A program made the position numbers and the translations under genes. Source: Tannerella sp. (GTDB lineage Bacteria > Bacteroidota > Bacteroidia > Bacteroidales > Tannerellaceae). Taken from it: DNA of 64,000 nt. Of the stretch, positions 54,900 through 64,000 are shown one piece after another. Location of the stretch: positions 62,001 to 126,000 of the forward strand of contig JAITVY010000042.1 in the NCBI GenBank assembly GCA_031285565.1. Direction: 5' to 3'. How positions within the stretch are numbered: the stretch's first letter is position 1; the number at the start of each line of letters is the position of its first letter. Under the pieces are notes generated by a model. It saw only the letters and a list, made by a program, of their open reading frames with translations, did no database searches and was not told where the DNA came from.

Positions 54900-55757
54900 T
54901 TAACTCAACAGATCCGGAATCTGTGAGGGTTTTCCGGCAACGGGTATTCCGGCTGCTTCAAAAGCTGCGATTTTTTCGGCAGCTGTTCCTGAGCCACTTG
55001 AAATAATGGCGCCCGCATGCCCCATCTGTTTGCCGGGAGGCGCTGCCCGTCCTGCAATAAAGGCTGCGACAGGCTTACTCACATGTTCTTTGATGTAAGC
55101 AGCAGCTTTTTCTTCAGCATCCCCGCCAATCTCGCCAATGATAACAATAGAATCCGTATCATCATCGTCCTGGAACATCTCGAGTAAGTCCTGATAGTAT
55201 AATCCTACGACCGGATCGCCTCCAACCCCAACCGCAGTTGATTGTCCCATGCCTTTAGCTGTCAGGTTGTATACAACTTCATAGGTAAGCGTACCACTCC
55301 GGCTAATAATACCAGTAGTTCCCTGCCTGAATATATGCGGCGGCATAATCCCTACCAGGCTTTTTTCGGGAGAAATAATTCCAGGACAGTTGGGACCAAT
55401 CAGCCGGGCGCCTTTCTTCCGGATATAATTGTAAGCAGCAATAACATCCAGTGTAGGAATGCCTTCCGTTATACATATAATCAACTGTATTCCGGCATCG
55501 GCAGCTTCCATCATGGCGTCTTTGGCAAACCTGGCCGGTACAAAAATAATAGAAGTATTTGCACTTGTTTGCCCAACTGCATCGTGAACCGTATTGAAAA
55601 CCGGAATTCCGTTTACTTCGGAACCTCCTTTTCCGGGCGAAGTTCCGGCAACAACATCCGTACCGTAGGCTTTCATTTTTGCGGCATGAAATCCACCATC
55701 ACGTCCGGTAATGCCTTGCACTACCAATTTCGTTTTTTTATTAATTAAGATACTCAT
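54900..55757 (-). CDS. sucD: Succinate-CoA ligase, alpha subunit
   Basis: 285 residues from ATG 55757. It has an N-terminal CoA-binding Rossmann domain ([14 protein letters not shown]) and a ligase domain with the phosphorylated histidine His247 in MGHAGAII. With SucC it converts succinyl-CoA and succinate with nucleotide phosphorylation, a cytoplasmic step in central metabolism. ATG 55757 is preferred over an upstream TTG because GGAGG lies about nine bases before it. It follows sucC by 20 bases, one operon. It is a housekeeping pair inside a PUL-rich region. Confidence 0.95.
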   Translation of the reverse strand: MSILINKKTKLVVQGITGRDGGFHAAKMKAYGTDVVAGTSPGKGGSEVNGIPVFNTVHDAVGQTSANTSIIFVPARFAKDAMMEAADAGIQLIICITEGIPTLDVIAAYNYIRKKGARLIGPNCPGIISPEKSLVGIMPPHIFRQGTTGIISRSGTLTYEVVYNLTAKGMGQSTAVGVGGDPVVGLYYQDLLEMFQDDDDTDSIVIIGEIGGDAEEKAAAYIKEHVSKPVAAFIAGRAAPPGKQMGHAGAIISSGSGTAAEKIAAFEAAGIPVAGKPSQIPDLLS

Positions 55758-55765
55758 AACAAAAT

Positions 55766-55770
55766 CCTCC
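55766..55770 (-). promoter_or_regulatory. Shine-Dalgarno site of sucD
   Basis: Minus-strand GGAGG about nine bases before ATG 55757. Such sites are uncommon in this phylum, and it decides between the ATG and the upstream TTG. Confidence 0.6.
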
Positions 55771-55777
55771 AATGGTA

Positions 55778-56926
55778 TTAATACTTGGTTCCCAACTTTT
55801 CATAATTCACCGCAATTTCCGTAGCCCCATCCATTGTTCCTGCTACTTGAAATTCAGAATCCCGAAGTAAAGCAAGGCCTTCTTTTTCGTTGGTTCCCGT
55901 CAAACGGATAACAACCGGGATTTTCGTATCAATTTGCTTAAAAGCTTCAATCAGTCCTTTAGCCACATCATCACAACGGGTAATTCCGCCAAAGATATTA
56001 ATCAATACAACTTTTACCCTGGAGTCATCCAGCAACAAATGCATGGCATCAATCACTTTCGTTGGGTTTGAGCTCCCGCCGATATCGAGAAAATTAGCCG
56101 GAGTTCCCCCATAGAGTTCTATCATATCCATGGTCGCCATTGCCAGTCCGGCTCCATTGACCATACAGCCAATATTCCCATCCAGACTTACATAACTGAA
56201 TCCTTTACTTTTTGCCAATGCTTCTTTTTTTTCTTCTTCCGTAGGCTCAAATAAAGCCCTGATGTCCGACTGGCGATATGCGGCATTGTCATCGAATGTC
56301 ATCTTTGCATCAATCGCCATCAGGTCGCCTTTTTGGGTAAGTACAAGCGGATTAATTTCAGCAAGGGAAGCATCGGTTTCAATAAACAATGTATACAGCT
56401 TCCGGATAATTTCGGAAGCCTGCGTTACTAATTTTAAATCATCAAACAGTGTGAAGGCAGCCCTTCTTGCCAGAAAATCGGGTATCCCAATAGAAGAATC
56501 GATTACAAAACGGGAAATACGTTCCGGCGTTTTGCGGGCAACCTCTTCAATATCCATTCCTCCTTCACTACTCAACATCAAAAGTACGGATTTTGTATTC
56601 CTGTCAATAACCAGACTCATGTAATATTCAGATGCAATATCGATTGCTTCCCCTACTAAAATCCGGTCGACTGTAAAATCCTTGATTTTCATCCCGAGAA
56701 TTTCCCCGGCATATTTTTCAACATCATTTCTGTCCCGGGCAATTTTAACGCCCCCGGCTTTTCCCCTTCCTCCGGTCAACACCTGTGCTTTAATTACCAC
56801 CTTCGGCAGGCCAAGCTGATCGTATGCATCCAATGCTTCTGCAATGCTATGACAAAGTATACTTTTATCAACCGGTATCTCACTACGCTTAAATAATTCT
56901 TTTGCTTGATATTCGTGTATTTTCAT
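55778..56926 (-). CDS. sucC: Succinate-CoA ligase (ADP-forming), beta subunit
   Basis: 382 residues from ATG 56926 ([15 protein letters not shown]). It has an ATP-grasp domain with the nucleotide loop [14 protein letters not shown] near residue 50, metal-binding regions ([11 protein letters not shown]) and a C-terminal CoA-ligase domain ([15 protein letters not shown]). It forms a complex with SucD. The start is fixed by a strong purine-rich site, AAAGGAGGGGG, directly upstream; the frame extends further upstream to a less likely start at 56977. Confidence 0.95.
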   Translation of the reverse strand: MKIHEYQAKELFKRSEIPVDKSILCHSIAEALDAYDQLGLPKVVIKAQVLTGGRGKAGGVKIARDRNDVEKYAGEILGMKIKDFTVDRILVGEAIDIASEYYMSLVIDRNTKSVLLMLSSEGGMDIEEVARKTPERISRFVIDSSIGIPDFLARRAAFTLFDDLKLVTQASEIIRKLYTLFIETDASLAEINPLVLTQKGDLMAIDAKMTFDDNAAYRQSDIRALFEPTEEEKKEALAKSKGFSYVSLDGNIGCMVNGAGLAMATMDMIELYGGTPANFLDIGGSSNPTKVIDAMHLLLDDSRVKVVLINIFGGITRCDDVAKGLIEAFKQIDTKIPVVIRLTGTNEKEGLALLRDSEFQVAGTMDGATEIAVNYEKLGTKY

Positions 56927-56928
56927 GC

Positions 56929-56938
56929 CCCCTCCTTT
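56929..56938 (-). promoter_or_regulatory. Strong Shine-Dalgarno site of sucC
   Basis: The minus strand reads AAAGGAGGGGGC just before ATG 56926. A site this strong is unusual for Bacteroidales and suggests high translation of this central-metabolism gene. Confidence 0.6.
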
Positions 56939-57047
56939 ATAATGGTTTATGGTAATAAAACAAGAAAAGGAGGGCAAGTGTTCATGAAAACATGCCTTAA
57001 ATAAGGTATTTACAAAAAAAAACGAATGCTTTCAGAAATAATTTATT

Positions 57048-58541
57048 TCATTCTACAGATAGTTGAATGACTATTGATCTACAAAAAGGCGGAGGATTAA
57101 TACACATGCCTGAAATTTTTCCATTTAGCCACTTATTTTTCCATGGATCATAGCATTTTACCTTTTTATATTTTGAGTCACCAAATTTTATTTCTGCTTC
57201 ATTTATTATTGACGGATTTTTCTTTTCAATCAATTCGGAAACCATATCGCTCTTACTGTCCCTGCACCAAAGAATTGTTTTATTATTTCCACGTAATCCA
57301 TATATACGTAATTGAGGATGATTTATCGTAAAAGGCACAAAATTTTCTTCTATAGGATTAATCTCTTTTATTGCTTCCGCAAATCTGTCAAAATGATACC
57401 ATAAGTCATGCTCCTGCACATATACATCCCAATACCAACAATGTCCGGGGCCTGCAGCACCGGCAAAGAACGGAGCAAACAACATGTCATGCAAAATAAT
57501 GCCTTCCTTATCAAAATCATGAAGTTCTGACCTACCGGTATACCTTGCCTGAGCTACACCTATTTCTGCTAATAAAACCGGACGATTGGGGCTAAATGCC
57601 AATACTTCCTGAATGGCATTTGAACAAGTAATATCCATCGGTCCACATATTACATTCCACGAGTGTTCGGGTAAATGATAACGGTGAACCTGCGATAATT
57701 CATTGCCCTCCATCGTTAAGTATTCCTTGAATTCAGCACGTTGGCCTTCTTTTTCAAAACTACCAAAACTTTGCAAAGACAAATGATTGGGAAATAGTTC
57801 TTTTTGCTTTTTCAACATCGTTTGGTTCCATTTCCTGATCGTATCTTCTTTTACATCATCAATACTATTTACCTCATTCCAGAGTTCAACGCCAAATACA
57901 TAGGGATTATCCCGGTAGCGGGAGGCAAAGAATTCCATGCGTTTCACAAACAATTCAAGCCCCTCCTCCATGCTGAAATATTCTTCCATTGTATCACATA
58001 CACCCCCATTACTTTTTTTGTAAATAGGTTTATCATAGGTCTTTCCCCTAACCCCATGACTTGGTGTTTCACCTTCTAATTTACGAAAATGTTCAAAACA
58101 TAATTTCACATAGATACCGTATTTTTCTGCCGTTTCCATAACGTGATCCATTCGCCGTGCAATATGTTCATCATATATTCCGGCTTTTATTTCGGGTTCG
58201 AAAAAAGCAGCGCTCAACCAAATACGGATAAAATTCCCCCTGTTCTTTGATAAATTCCTCAGTTGGGTATCAATTTCCGAAAGCGTTTTACCCTCATCAT
58301 CACTGTCCCAGGAAAAAGGAGGCCAGCAAAAATTCAATCCAATTGGAATGTATGGCCTCCCATCCGTAAGTTCAAGGTATTTATTATCCCTGGCACATAC
58401 CCTCACAAATGCCTTTTTACTACATGCCTCATTGATCGACAATGTACTCCCCTGCATAGAGAATGGTATCATTGACAATACTGCTGACTTCCCTATAATA
58501 CGTAATGCCGTACGTCTCGATATATACTTATTTGTATTCAT
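57048..58541 (-). CDS. GH5-like (clan GH-A) glycoside hydrolase, exported
   Basis: 497 residues from ATG 58541. The N-terminus has a twin-arginine-like segment (YISRRTALRIIGKSAVLSM). The TIM barrel follows (IPIGLNFCWPPFSW, FIRIWLS), with acid/base Glu223 in ELWNEVN and nucleophile Glu326 in VLLAEIGVA, then a small C-terminal beta domain. The substrate is not predictable. The start is set by a four-base ATGA overlap with the FAD oxidoreductase gene, so the two are translationally coupled. It is the last gene of PUL4 seen here. Confidence 0.8.
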   Translation of the reverse strand: MNTNKYISRRTALRIIGKSAVLSMIPFSMQGSTLSINEACSKKAFVRVCARDNKYLELTDGRPYIPIGLNFCWPPFSWDSDDEGKTLSEIDTQLRNLSKNRGNFIRIWLSAAFFEPEIKAGIYDEHIARRMDHVMETAEKYGIYVKLCFEHFRKLEGETPSHGVRGKTYDKPIYKKSNGGVCDTMEEYFSMEEGLELFVKRMEFFASRYRDNPYVFGVELWNEVNSIDDVKEDTIRKWNQTMLKKQKELFPNHLSLQSFGSFEKEGQRAEFKEYLTMEGNELSQVHRYHLPEHSWNVICGPMDITCSNAIQEVLAFSPNRPVLLAEIGVAQARYTGRSELHDFDKEGIILHDMLFAPFFAGAAGPGHCWYWDVYVQEHDLWYHFDRFAEAIKEINPIEENFVPFTINHPQLRIYGLRGNNKTILWCRDSKSDMVSELIEKKNPSIINEAEIKFGDSKYKKVKCYDPWKNKWLNGKISGMCINPPPFCRSIVIQLSVE

Positions 58542-59986
58542 TTTACTTTCCAGACTTTTGTTTCGAGAATCGTCTTTGCTTCTTCCCATTTAACTTTATA
58601 AGGCGCGACCTTTTTCCGGGCTGCCAAAGCTGCCACAACTCCTGCACCTTCCCCCAGTCCTACGGAGTTTCCTGTAACCCTATAACTGGCATGTGCAATG
58701 AAATCGCCACTGATACAACGTCCTGCCATCATCAGATTATCAACATCTTTAGCGATAAGCGCCCGTAATGGTATATCATATGGTAGTGTCCTGAATCCTC
58801 CATGGGAAATCTTTTCTTTTTGATCCGTATCTTTATCCGAAGCATGAATATCTACACCGAATGTTGCCCTTGTTACAGCATCTTCATGCCTGGCTCCGTT
58901 TATTAAATCTTCCCTTTTTACCTTATAACGCCCATGTATCCGGCGCCCTTCGCGAATACCTATTTCTTCAGCCGAGGCTACAATCCGCATATCATTCCAT
59001 CTTCCCCCTAACTTATTCAGTCCGTCGACAATGTGGAAAACTTCTTTTCGCGCCCTGATGGTTGCTTTAGTCATGGCCTTTGTATCATATGGTTTTATCT
59101 CATATTCATGATTCACCATTACAAGCACCAGATTCTTCCAAACCTGAAAAAGGGTGGGCATGGCATAGGAAGGCTCAATCCCCGCCTTATGGATTTCCGC
59201 CAGAAAATGTTCTGTCTGCTCAACATGTCCGTCATAGTTTCTTCCTGAGTAAAAAGAGATACAATCACCTATTTTATCTGCATCTTCCACAATAGCTAAA
59301 GCATTAAAAGTTAAAGGCTGGCAAGGACACTCTGTTCCTCCGTCTTTTCCTATTTCCCACTCACATCCACTATAATAGCCTAAATCTCCATCACCGGTAG
59401 CATCTATAAAAACCGGAGCGCTCCATGCTTTTCTTCCCGCTTTTGATTCCGTAATAATTGCACTAATATTCTTACCCTCTTTGTATGCTGCGACTATTTG
59501 GGTGAAATATAAGACATCTACATTTGCTTCTGCACACTTTTCTTCAAGTACATATTTCATTTGATCAGGCTCATATACAAAATCCTTAGGGTTTGTTCCT
59601 CTTCTTGCATTCCGCGCATCCAAAGCCGCAATCAATTCTTTATTAAAACCAGGTTTGTCAAAATCGAAAATCCAGGATAATAAGCCTGCAGTCCATATAC
59701 CTCCGAGACAACCATTCTTTTCAATGAGCAGTGTTTTTGCCCCACTCCTTGCCGAACTAATAGCTGCAGAAACACCTGCAGGCCCTCCTCCACATATGAT
59801 GACATCAAATTCCCTGTTGACATCGAAAGAGCGCGCCGGCTCCCTGAAAGATCCATTCCGAAGATTCTCATGTGAATCGTTAATCCCGGATATCGTATTG
59901 GGGAATAATATTGTACTTGCACCACATGCCAGCCCGGTTTTTAAAAATGTACGCCGGCTATTTATATTTAATTCTTTCTTATTCAT
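58538..59986 (-). CDS. FAD-dependent oxidoreductase with Tat-like signal (PUL4)
   Basis: 482 residues. The N-terminal SRRTFLKTGLACGAS is a twin-arginine-type signal, so it may act in the periplasm. The FAD motif VIICGGGPAGVSAAISSARSG follows (about 60-80), with IEKNGCLGG after it. FAD_oxidored family features continue (FIDATGDGDLGYYSG, LMMAGRCISGDF, GLGEGAGVVAAL). It is homologous to the PUL3 enzyme, which has no export signal. It overlaps the GH5-like gene by four bases and follows susD after 94 bases. The reaction is unknown; oxidation of a sugar or acid next to the hydrolase is an inference. Confidence 0.85.
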   Translation of the reverse strand: MNKKELNINSRRTFLKTGLACGASTILFPNTISGINDSHENLRNGSFREPARSFDVNREFDVIICGGGPAGVSAAISSARSGAKTLLIEKNGCLGGIWTAGLLSWIFDFDKPGFNKELIAALDARNARRGTNPKDFVYEPDQMKYVLEEKCAEANVDVLYFTQIVAAYKEGKNISAIITESKAGRKAWSAPVFIDATGDGDLGYYSGCEWEIGKDGGTECPCQPLTFNALAIVEDADKIGDCISFYSGRNYDGHVEQTEHFLAEIHKAGIEPSYAMPTLFQVWKNLVLVMVNHEYEIKPYDTKAMTKATIRARKEVFHIVDGLNKLGGRWNDMRIVASAEEIGIREGRRIHGRYKVKREDLINGARHEDAVTRATFGVDIHASDKDTDQKEKISHGGFRTLPYDIPLRALIAKDVDNLMMAGRCISGDFIAHASYRVTGNSVGLGEGAGVVAALAARKKVAPYKVKWEEAKTILETKVWKVK

Positions 59987-60080
59987 CGTTCTAATATTTT
60001 TTTAAATGAATGAGAGTGCCCCACAAGCTCCTTTTAAGGATTTGTAAGACTTCTGACACACCCTCATTATATATTAAAGT

Positions 60081-61547
60081 TTAATAGCCCGGATTCTGAT
60101 CTTTTATCGGATCCAATTCCTTATTATAATTAAATTCTTTGACTGGGATAGGCCACAGATAAGTTTTTTCTGCAATATCTTTACCTTTATATTGTTTAAT
60201 AACTTCTGTTGCTTTGCCTGTCCGTTTGAGTTCTAACCAACGCTTCCCTTCGTACTGGAATTCGTAGCCGCGCTCTTTAATAATCAAATCAAGAAAAGTC
60301 TCCTTTGAATAATTATTCCATTTAAAATCGACATCAGACACCAATAAAGGATCTTTCCCATAAGCACGGCGGTGCACCTGGTTCAGCATTTCCATGGCTT
60401 CGGATGTCGGACCATTGTTTACTTCGTTCGAAGCTTCGGCATAAATCAACAGAACATCAGCATATCTATACCAAGGCTGATCATTGCCGGCACCAACCCA
60501 GCCCAGCGACTGAGGATCTATAAATTTTTTGGTAAGATTCGTATAGTCTCCCATACCGATACTCCAATAATACCACAAACCTTTGCGTAAATCCTGATCA
60601 TCCCATGAAGTAAAATATAAATCGTTGTTATACCCGATTAAACCATATGCGCCACCTCCCTTACCCAAATAACCTGTGCCGGGATGATTCAACAAGTAAG
60701 CCAACAAATTCCCCTGGTCAGAAACAATGTTAGTGAACTTCAGATAAAAGATTTCTTCGGAAGTGGTAATAACATCAGCACCAAATATTTTCTGAAAGTC
60801 ATCACCCGACCGAACGGGTACCAGTGTAAATTTGTTTGATTGTATGATCTCTAGCGCTTTGCCCTGGCTTTTAGCATACTCTTTCAGTTGCAGATAGACA
60901 TCGGCCAACATGGTTTTTGCACTCCATTTTGTCGGTTTACCAATAAGCGATTGGCTTTCGGGCAATTTTTGTTCCGCAAAAAGAAGGTCATTGATGATTA
61001 AGTTGTAGACTTCCGATTCAGGGCTTTTACCAACACTCACTATATCCATATTTTCATCTGTCCGCAAAGGAATGGCTCCCCAATTCCGTACGATATGAAA
61101 GTATGCAAATGCACGTAGGAAACGTGCCTCAGCAACAAATTTATCAATTTCTTCTTTTGTCAGGGCATTTGCTTCCGGAATATTTTTGATCGCTATATTT
61201 GCATTACGGATAGCAATATAAAATTCTTCCCACATACCAGCAACACGGCTGATATTCACATTATCAAGCCCCTGGAATTCGTTCAACACACTATAACTAC
61301 CCCGCCCGTATGCATAATCAACATGGGCATCAAGAACGCCTATATAAACCCCTACTCCACTTGAGTTTGTACTGCGTAGATTGGTGTAGATTGAGTTTAC
61401 TGCGGCTTCGGCTTCTGCCGGAGTGTTATAGAAAGTTTCGACAGCAATTGATTTTGGATTTTCTTCAAGCAGATCACTGCAAGCGCAGATAATCGATCCT
61501 AAAGACAAGATAATCAAGTAAGACATCAGATACTGTATATTTTTCAT
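60081..61547 (-). CDS. SusD/RagB-family glycan-binding lipoprotein (PUL4)
   Basis: 488 residues. The signal region contains CAC at 21-23, with Cys23 the likely lipidated residue. The helical region includes AEARFLRAFAYFHIVRNWG and the protein ends DQNPGY. It follows its susC by 35 bases. Ligand unknown; the neighbours are an exported FAD oxidoreductase and a GH5-like hydrolase. Confidence 0.94.
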   Translation of the reverse strand: MKNIQYLMSYLIILSLGSIICACSDLLEENPKSIAVETFYNTPAEAEAAVNSIYTNLRSTNSSGVGVYIGVLDAHVDYAYGRGSYSVLNEFQGLDNVNISRVAGMWEEFYIAIRNANIAIKNIPEANALTKEEIDKFVAEARFLRAFAYFHIVRNWGAIPLRTDENMDIVSVGKSPESEVYNLIINDLLFAEQKLPESQSLIGKPTKWSAKTMLADVYLQLKEYAKSQGKALEIIQSNKFTLVPVRSGDDFQKIFGADVITTSEEIFYLKFTNIVSDQGNLLAYLLNHPGTGYLGKGGGAYGLIGYNNDLYFTSWDDQDLRKGLWYYWSIGMGDYTNLTKKFIDPQSLGWVGAGNDQPWYRYADVLLIYAEASNEVNNGPTSEAMEMLNQVHRRAYGKDPLLVSDVDFKWNNYSKETFLDLIIKERGYEFQYEGKRWLELKRTGKATEVIKQYKGKDIAEKTYLWPIPVKEFNYNKELDPIKDQNPGY

Positions 61548-61582
61548 AACTGTAAATATTAAAAGTGATTATAAACATAAAA

Positions 61583-64000
61583 TCAGAATTTCATCCTTAA
61601 CCCGAATGTAACGGATTTGCTTGTTGGATACGAATAATAATCATAACCCTGGTTGACAGAGTTTGCACCTCCAAGCGAATTTATCTCAGGATCCCACCAG
61701 TTGTAGTTTGTAAACGTGAGCAAATTTTGTCCACTTACATAAAATTGCATTGACTGAAACCAATTTACTTTGACCTGTTTTGCAAATAAGGTATATGCCA
61801 ACTGGATATTTTTCAGACGCAAATAGGATCCATCTTGTATGAACCGGTCGGAAACTTTTACACTTGTATTTTTACTCACAAGCGGATATTTTGCATTCGC
61901 ATTCGTTGGACTCCAATTGTCAAGATAAACTTCGCGCGGCATATTCAATCCATAAGCATAGTCGACGGTATTGCCTATGGAGCTGATATTAAAGATATCG
62001 TTTCCTTGTGACCCCTGAAGGAAAAATGACAATTCGAAATTCTTGTAATTCATAATTGAATTTAAACCATAGATGAAATCAGGATTCGGATTGCCAATAT
62101 AGGTTTTATCGTTGACTGTTATTGCAGAATCATCGTCCAGATCTTTATATTTAATTGCACCTAAATCGGTATATCCGTCTTCGAGATATCCCCAAAACTG
62201 TCCGATGGACTGTCCTTCCCTGAGGATATTACTGTAATCGGTTATTGCCGTTATATCAAAGTACCCGCCCAATATGTCATCGCCACCATAAAGTTTTTCA
62301 ACTTTATTCCTGTTAAATGAAACATTGGCATTAATTTCCCACGAAAAGTCCCCGGTAAAAGGCCTCCCATTAATTCCCAGTTCGAACCCCCTGTTAGAAA
62401 CTTCACCGACATTCTGGATCGTACTGGTATAACCATAAGTTGGAGGCAGTGGTACAGTATTAAGTAAATCTTTGGTGTTTTTTATATAATAATCCACAAT
62501 AAACTCCAGCCTGTTATTGAACAATCCAAGATCTAATCCAATCCCTTTTTGATCGGTAGTTTCCCATTTCAGATTTCCGGGTTTTTGTACAGAAGGAGCA
62601 TAAGCATTATACAATTCATTGGAAAAGACGGTTTTTGAAGCGACAAGTTGTTCCATCGTGGCATACGCCCCGATCGCCTGACTACCGGTAATACCCCAGC
62701 TTAACCTTAACTTAAGGTTGGATATTTTCGGGATATTTTTTAAGAATTCTTCATTACTGACTCTCCAGGCTAAAGCGCCTGATGGGAAATATCCCCACTT
62801 GTTCCCTTCACTGAATTTTGAAGAGCCATCAGCCCGAAAACTTACTGTTAACAAATATCTGTCATTATAATTATAGTTAACCCTCGACAGATATGATAAC
62901 AGCACCGATTTTGAATAAGAACTTGTCGGTATTCCTGCATTTGAGGCCGATAACAAATCATACGTTTCTATAACATCACTGATAAAACCACTTCCCCCGG
63001 AACCGGTTGATTTACTTGTGAAATCCTGATAAGTAAAACCTGCTAACGCGGAAAAATGATGAACATCATTCCATGTTTTACTAAACGTGGCTGTATTTTC
63101 ATTGAGTAAACTTACAAATTGTCCCGTACCAATGTATGCATTTCCCGATGATCCGTACTGTTTTGTTGTAGAATAAGAATCAGACCTGCTGTCAGTATTC
63201 TCAATACCTCCTAAAATCTTAAAAATCAGCTCTGGTATAGGTTTATATAAAATTGCGATATTCGAAAGTATACGGTTTTCATTATTTTCGCTTTTTGTCT
63301 CGTTCACTAAATTCACAGGGTTGCGCAGATTGCTCGAAAGAAACGGATAAGCGGTGAGAAGAACCCGGTAGGAACCATCATCATTATAAGGCGTAAGGGT
63401 AGGAGGAGCGGAAAGTATGGCTCCGATCAAACTACCTCCCCGGTTACCTCCACTTGAGTTCTTATTTTTCTGATCAACTTTCGAGGCTATCAATGACATT
63501 TCGACAGAAAGATGCTCATTCAGGTTATGCTTGATATTCGATCGTAATGAATATCTTTTGTATGCACTCCCCTTGATAATCCCTTGTTGATCATACAAAC
63601 TAAGCGAAGTTGAAAATTTGGTTTTATCAGTGCCTCCGGTTATTCCGATGGAGGTGTTTAGCATCGGTGCATTTGTGAATAATTCATCCTGCCAGTCAAA
63701 TCCTTTTCCGATTTTCTTTATGTCATCTTCCGAAAAATATTCTCCAAGCTTATCGTTCGTACGTTGCATGTTATAAAACTCAGCATATTCAGCCGCATTC
63801 ATAAGATCAATCTTCTTGCTAAGCGTTTGATTACTCAGGCTTAACTCGAAATCAATTTGTGTTTTTCCTGTTTTTCCGGCCTTTGTTGTAATCATGACTA
63901 CTCCATTGGCACCTCTCGATCCATATATAGCTGTAGCAGAAGCATCTTTTAATACTTCAACGCTCTCAATATCCGAATTGTTGACAGCGGCAATAGAACT
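61583..64000 (-). CDS. SusC-family TonB-dependent transporter, partial (PUL4)
   Basis: Only the C-terminal part is in the window. The frame is open to the right edge, and above the internal Met at 63895 it still reads plug sequence (VLKDASATAIYGSRGANGVV). The barrel ends LRMKF. Whether it has an STN domain, and whether a sigma/FecR pair or another regulator controls PUL4, lies beyond 64000. Confidence 0.94.
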   Translation of the reverse strand, partial: SSIAAVNNSDIESVEVLKDASATAIYGSRGANGVVMITTKAGKTGKTQIDFELSLSNQTLSKKIDLMNAAEYAEFYNMQRTNDKLGEYFSEDDIKKIGKGFDWQDELFTNAPMLNTSIGITGGTDKTKFSTSLSLYDQQGIIKGSAYKRYSLRSNIKHNLNEHLSVEMSLIASKVDQKNKNSSGGNRGGSLIGAILSAPPTLTPYNDDGSYRVLLTAYPFLSSNLRNPVNLVNETKSENNENRILSNIAILYKPIPELIFKILGGIENTDSRSDSYSTTKQYGSSGNAYIGTGQFVSLLNENTATFSKTWNDVHHFSALAGFTYQDFTSKSTGSGGSGFISDVIETYDLLSASNAGIPTSSYSKSVLLSYLSRVNYNYNDRYLLTVSFRADGSSKFSEGNKWGYFPSGALAWRVSNEEFLKNIPKISNLKLRLSWGITGSQAIGAYATMEQLVASKTVFSNELYNAYAPSVQKPGNLKWETTDQKGIGLDLGLFNNRLEFIVDYYIKNTKDLLNTVPLPPTYGYTSTIQNVGEVSNRGFELGINGRPFTGDFSWEINANVSFNRNKVEKLYGGDDILGGYFDITAITDYSNILREGQSIGQFWGYLEDGYTDLGAIKYKDLDDDSAITVNDKTYIGNPNPDFIYGLNSIMNYKNFELSFFLQGSQGNDIFNISSIGNTVDYAYGLNMPREVYLDNWSPTNANAKYPLVSKNTSVKVSDRFIQDGSYLRLKNIQLAYTLFAKQVKVNWFQSMQFYVSGQNLLTFTNYNWWDPEINSLGGANSVNQGYDYYSYPTSKSVTFGLRMKF

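Noticed and set aside
1-64000. Mobile elements, CRISPR arrays, prophage, rRNA or tRNA genes
   Set aside because: No transposase, integrase, spaced direct repeats or recognisable RNA genes were seen. Many long reading frames opposite genes are antisense shadows with no family features.

Overview
The window is chromosomal DNA of a Bacteroidales bacterium (Bacteroides, Parabacteroides or Dysgonomonas-like; genus not resolved). The evidence is four SusC/SusD pairs, three ECF sigma/FecR anti-sigma sets, lipoprotein glycosidases, sulfatases, and promoters of the TAnnTTTG type. Most genes lie on the minus strand. No rRNA, tRNA, CRISPR array, phage or transposase was seen.

Layout. (1) 290-13710, minus: polysaccharide utilization locus 1 (PUL1): ECF sigma, FecR, SusC, SusD, a clan GH-D-like lipoprotein, a GH127-type beta-L-arabinofuranosidase and two serine-type sulfatases. 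Its fecR has an in-frame amber stop at codon 39 and its susC is split by a one-base deletion in an A-tract. (2) 13786-17133: a VIT/VWA protein carrying the N-terminus of a SusC. (3) 17328-30092: a histidine kinase and an NtrC-like regulator that has lost its AAA+ core, a DUF169 gene, and four tandem FtsX/MacB-type permeases. Two permease promoters and a relic share one palindromic operator, TGTCTAAAATTTAGACA. (4) 30164-38663: PUL2 (sigma, FecR, SusC, SusD, then a metallophosphoesterase). (5) 38897-40970, plus: a DUF3244 protein and a TPR membrane protein. (6) 41150-54449: PUL3 (divergent sigma, FecR, SusC, SusD, FAD oxidoreductase, MFS transporter, two GH51 arabinofuranosidases). (7) 54499-56926: a small charged protein and sucD/sucC. 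(8) 57048-64000: PUL4 (SusC cut by the window end, SusD, FAD oxidoreductase, GH5-like hydrolase).

How the genes work together. Each SusC/SusD pair should bind and import a glycan. In PUL1-3 the SusC carries an N-terminal STN domain that signals through FecR to its ECF sigma factor. GH127 and two GH51 enzymes point to L-arabinofuranose-containing glycans in PUL1 and PUL3; the PUL1 sulfatases suggest a sulfated one.

The most interesting signal is a repeated non-coding layout. In all three sigma/FecR PULs the gap between fecR and susC holds, on the strand opposite susC, a TAnnTTTG promoter element overlapping the first susC ATG and, roughly 55-75 bases on, an intrinsic-terminator-like hairpin with a T-run. 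This predicts three antisense RNAs of about 80-95 nt, matching the DonS-type cis-antisense RNAs described for Bacteroides PULs. Other notable points are the double lesion in PUL1, the AAA+-less response regulator with its operator family, and the duplicated 250-bp promoter-plus-N-terminus module in the permease array.
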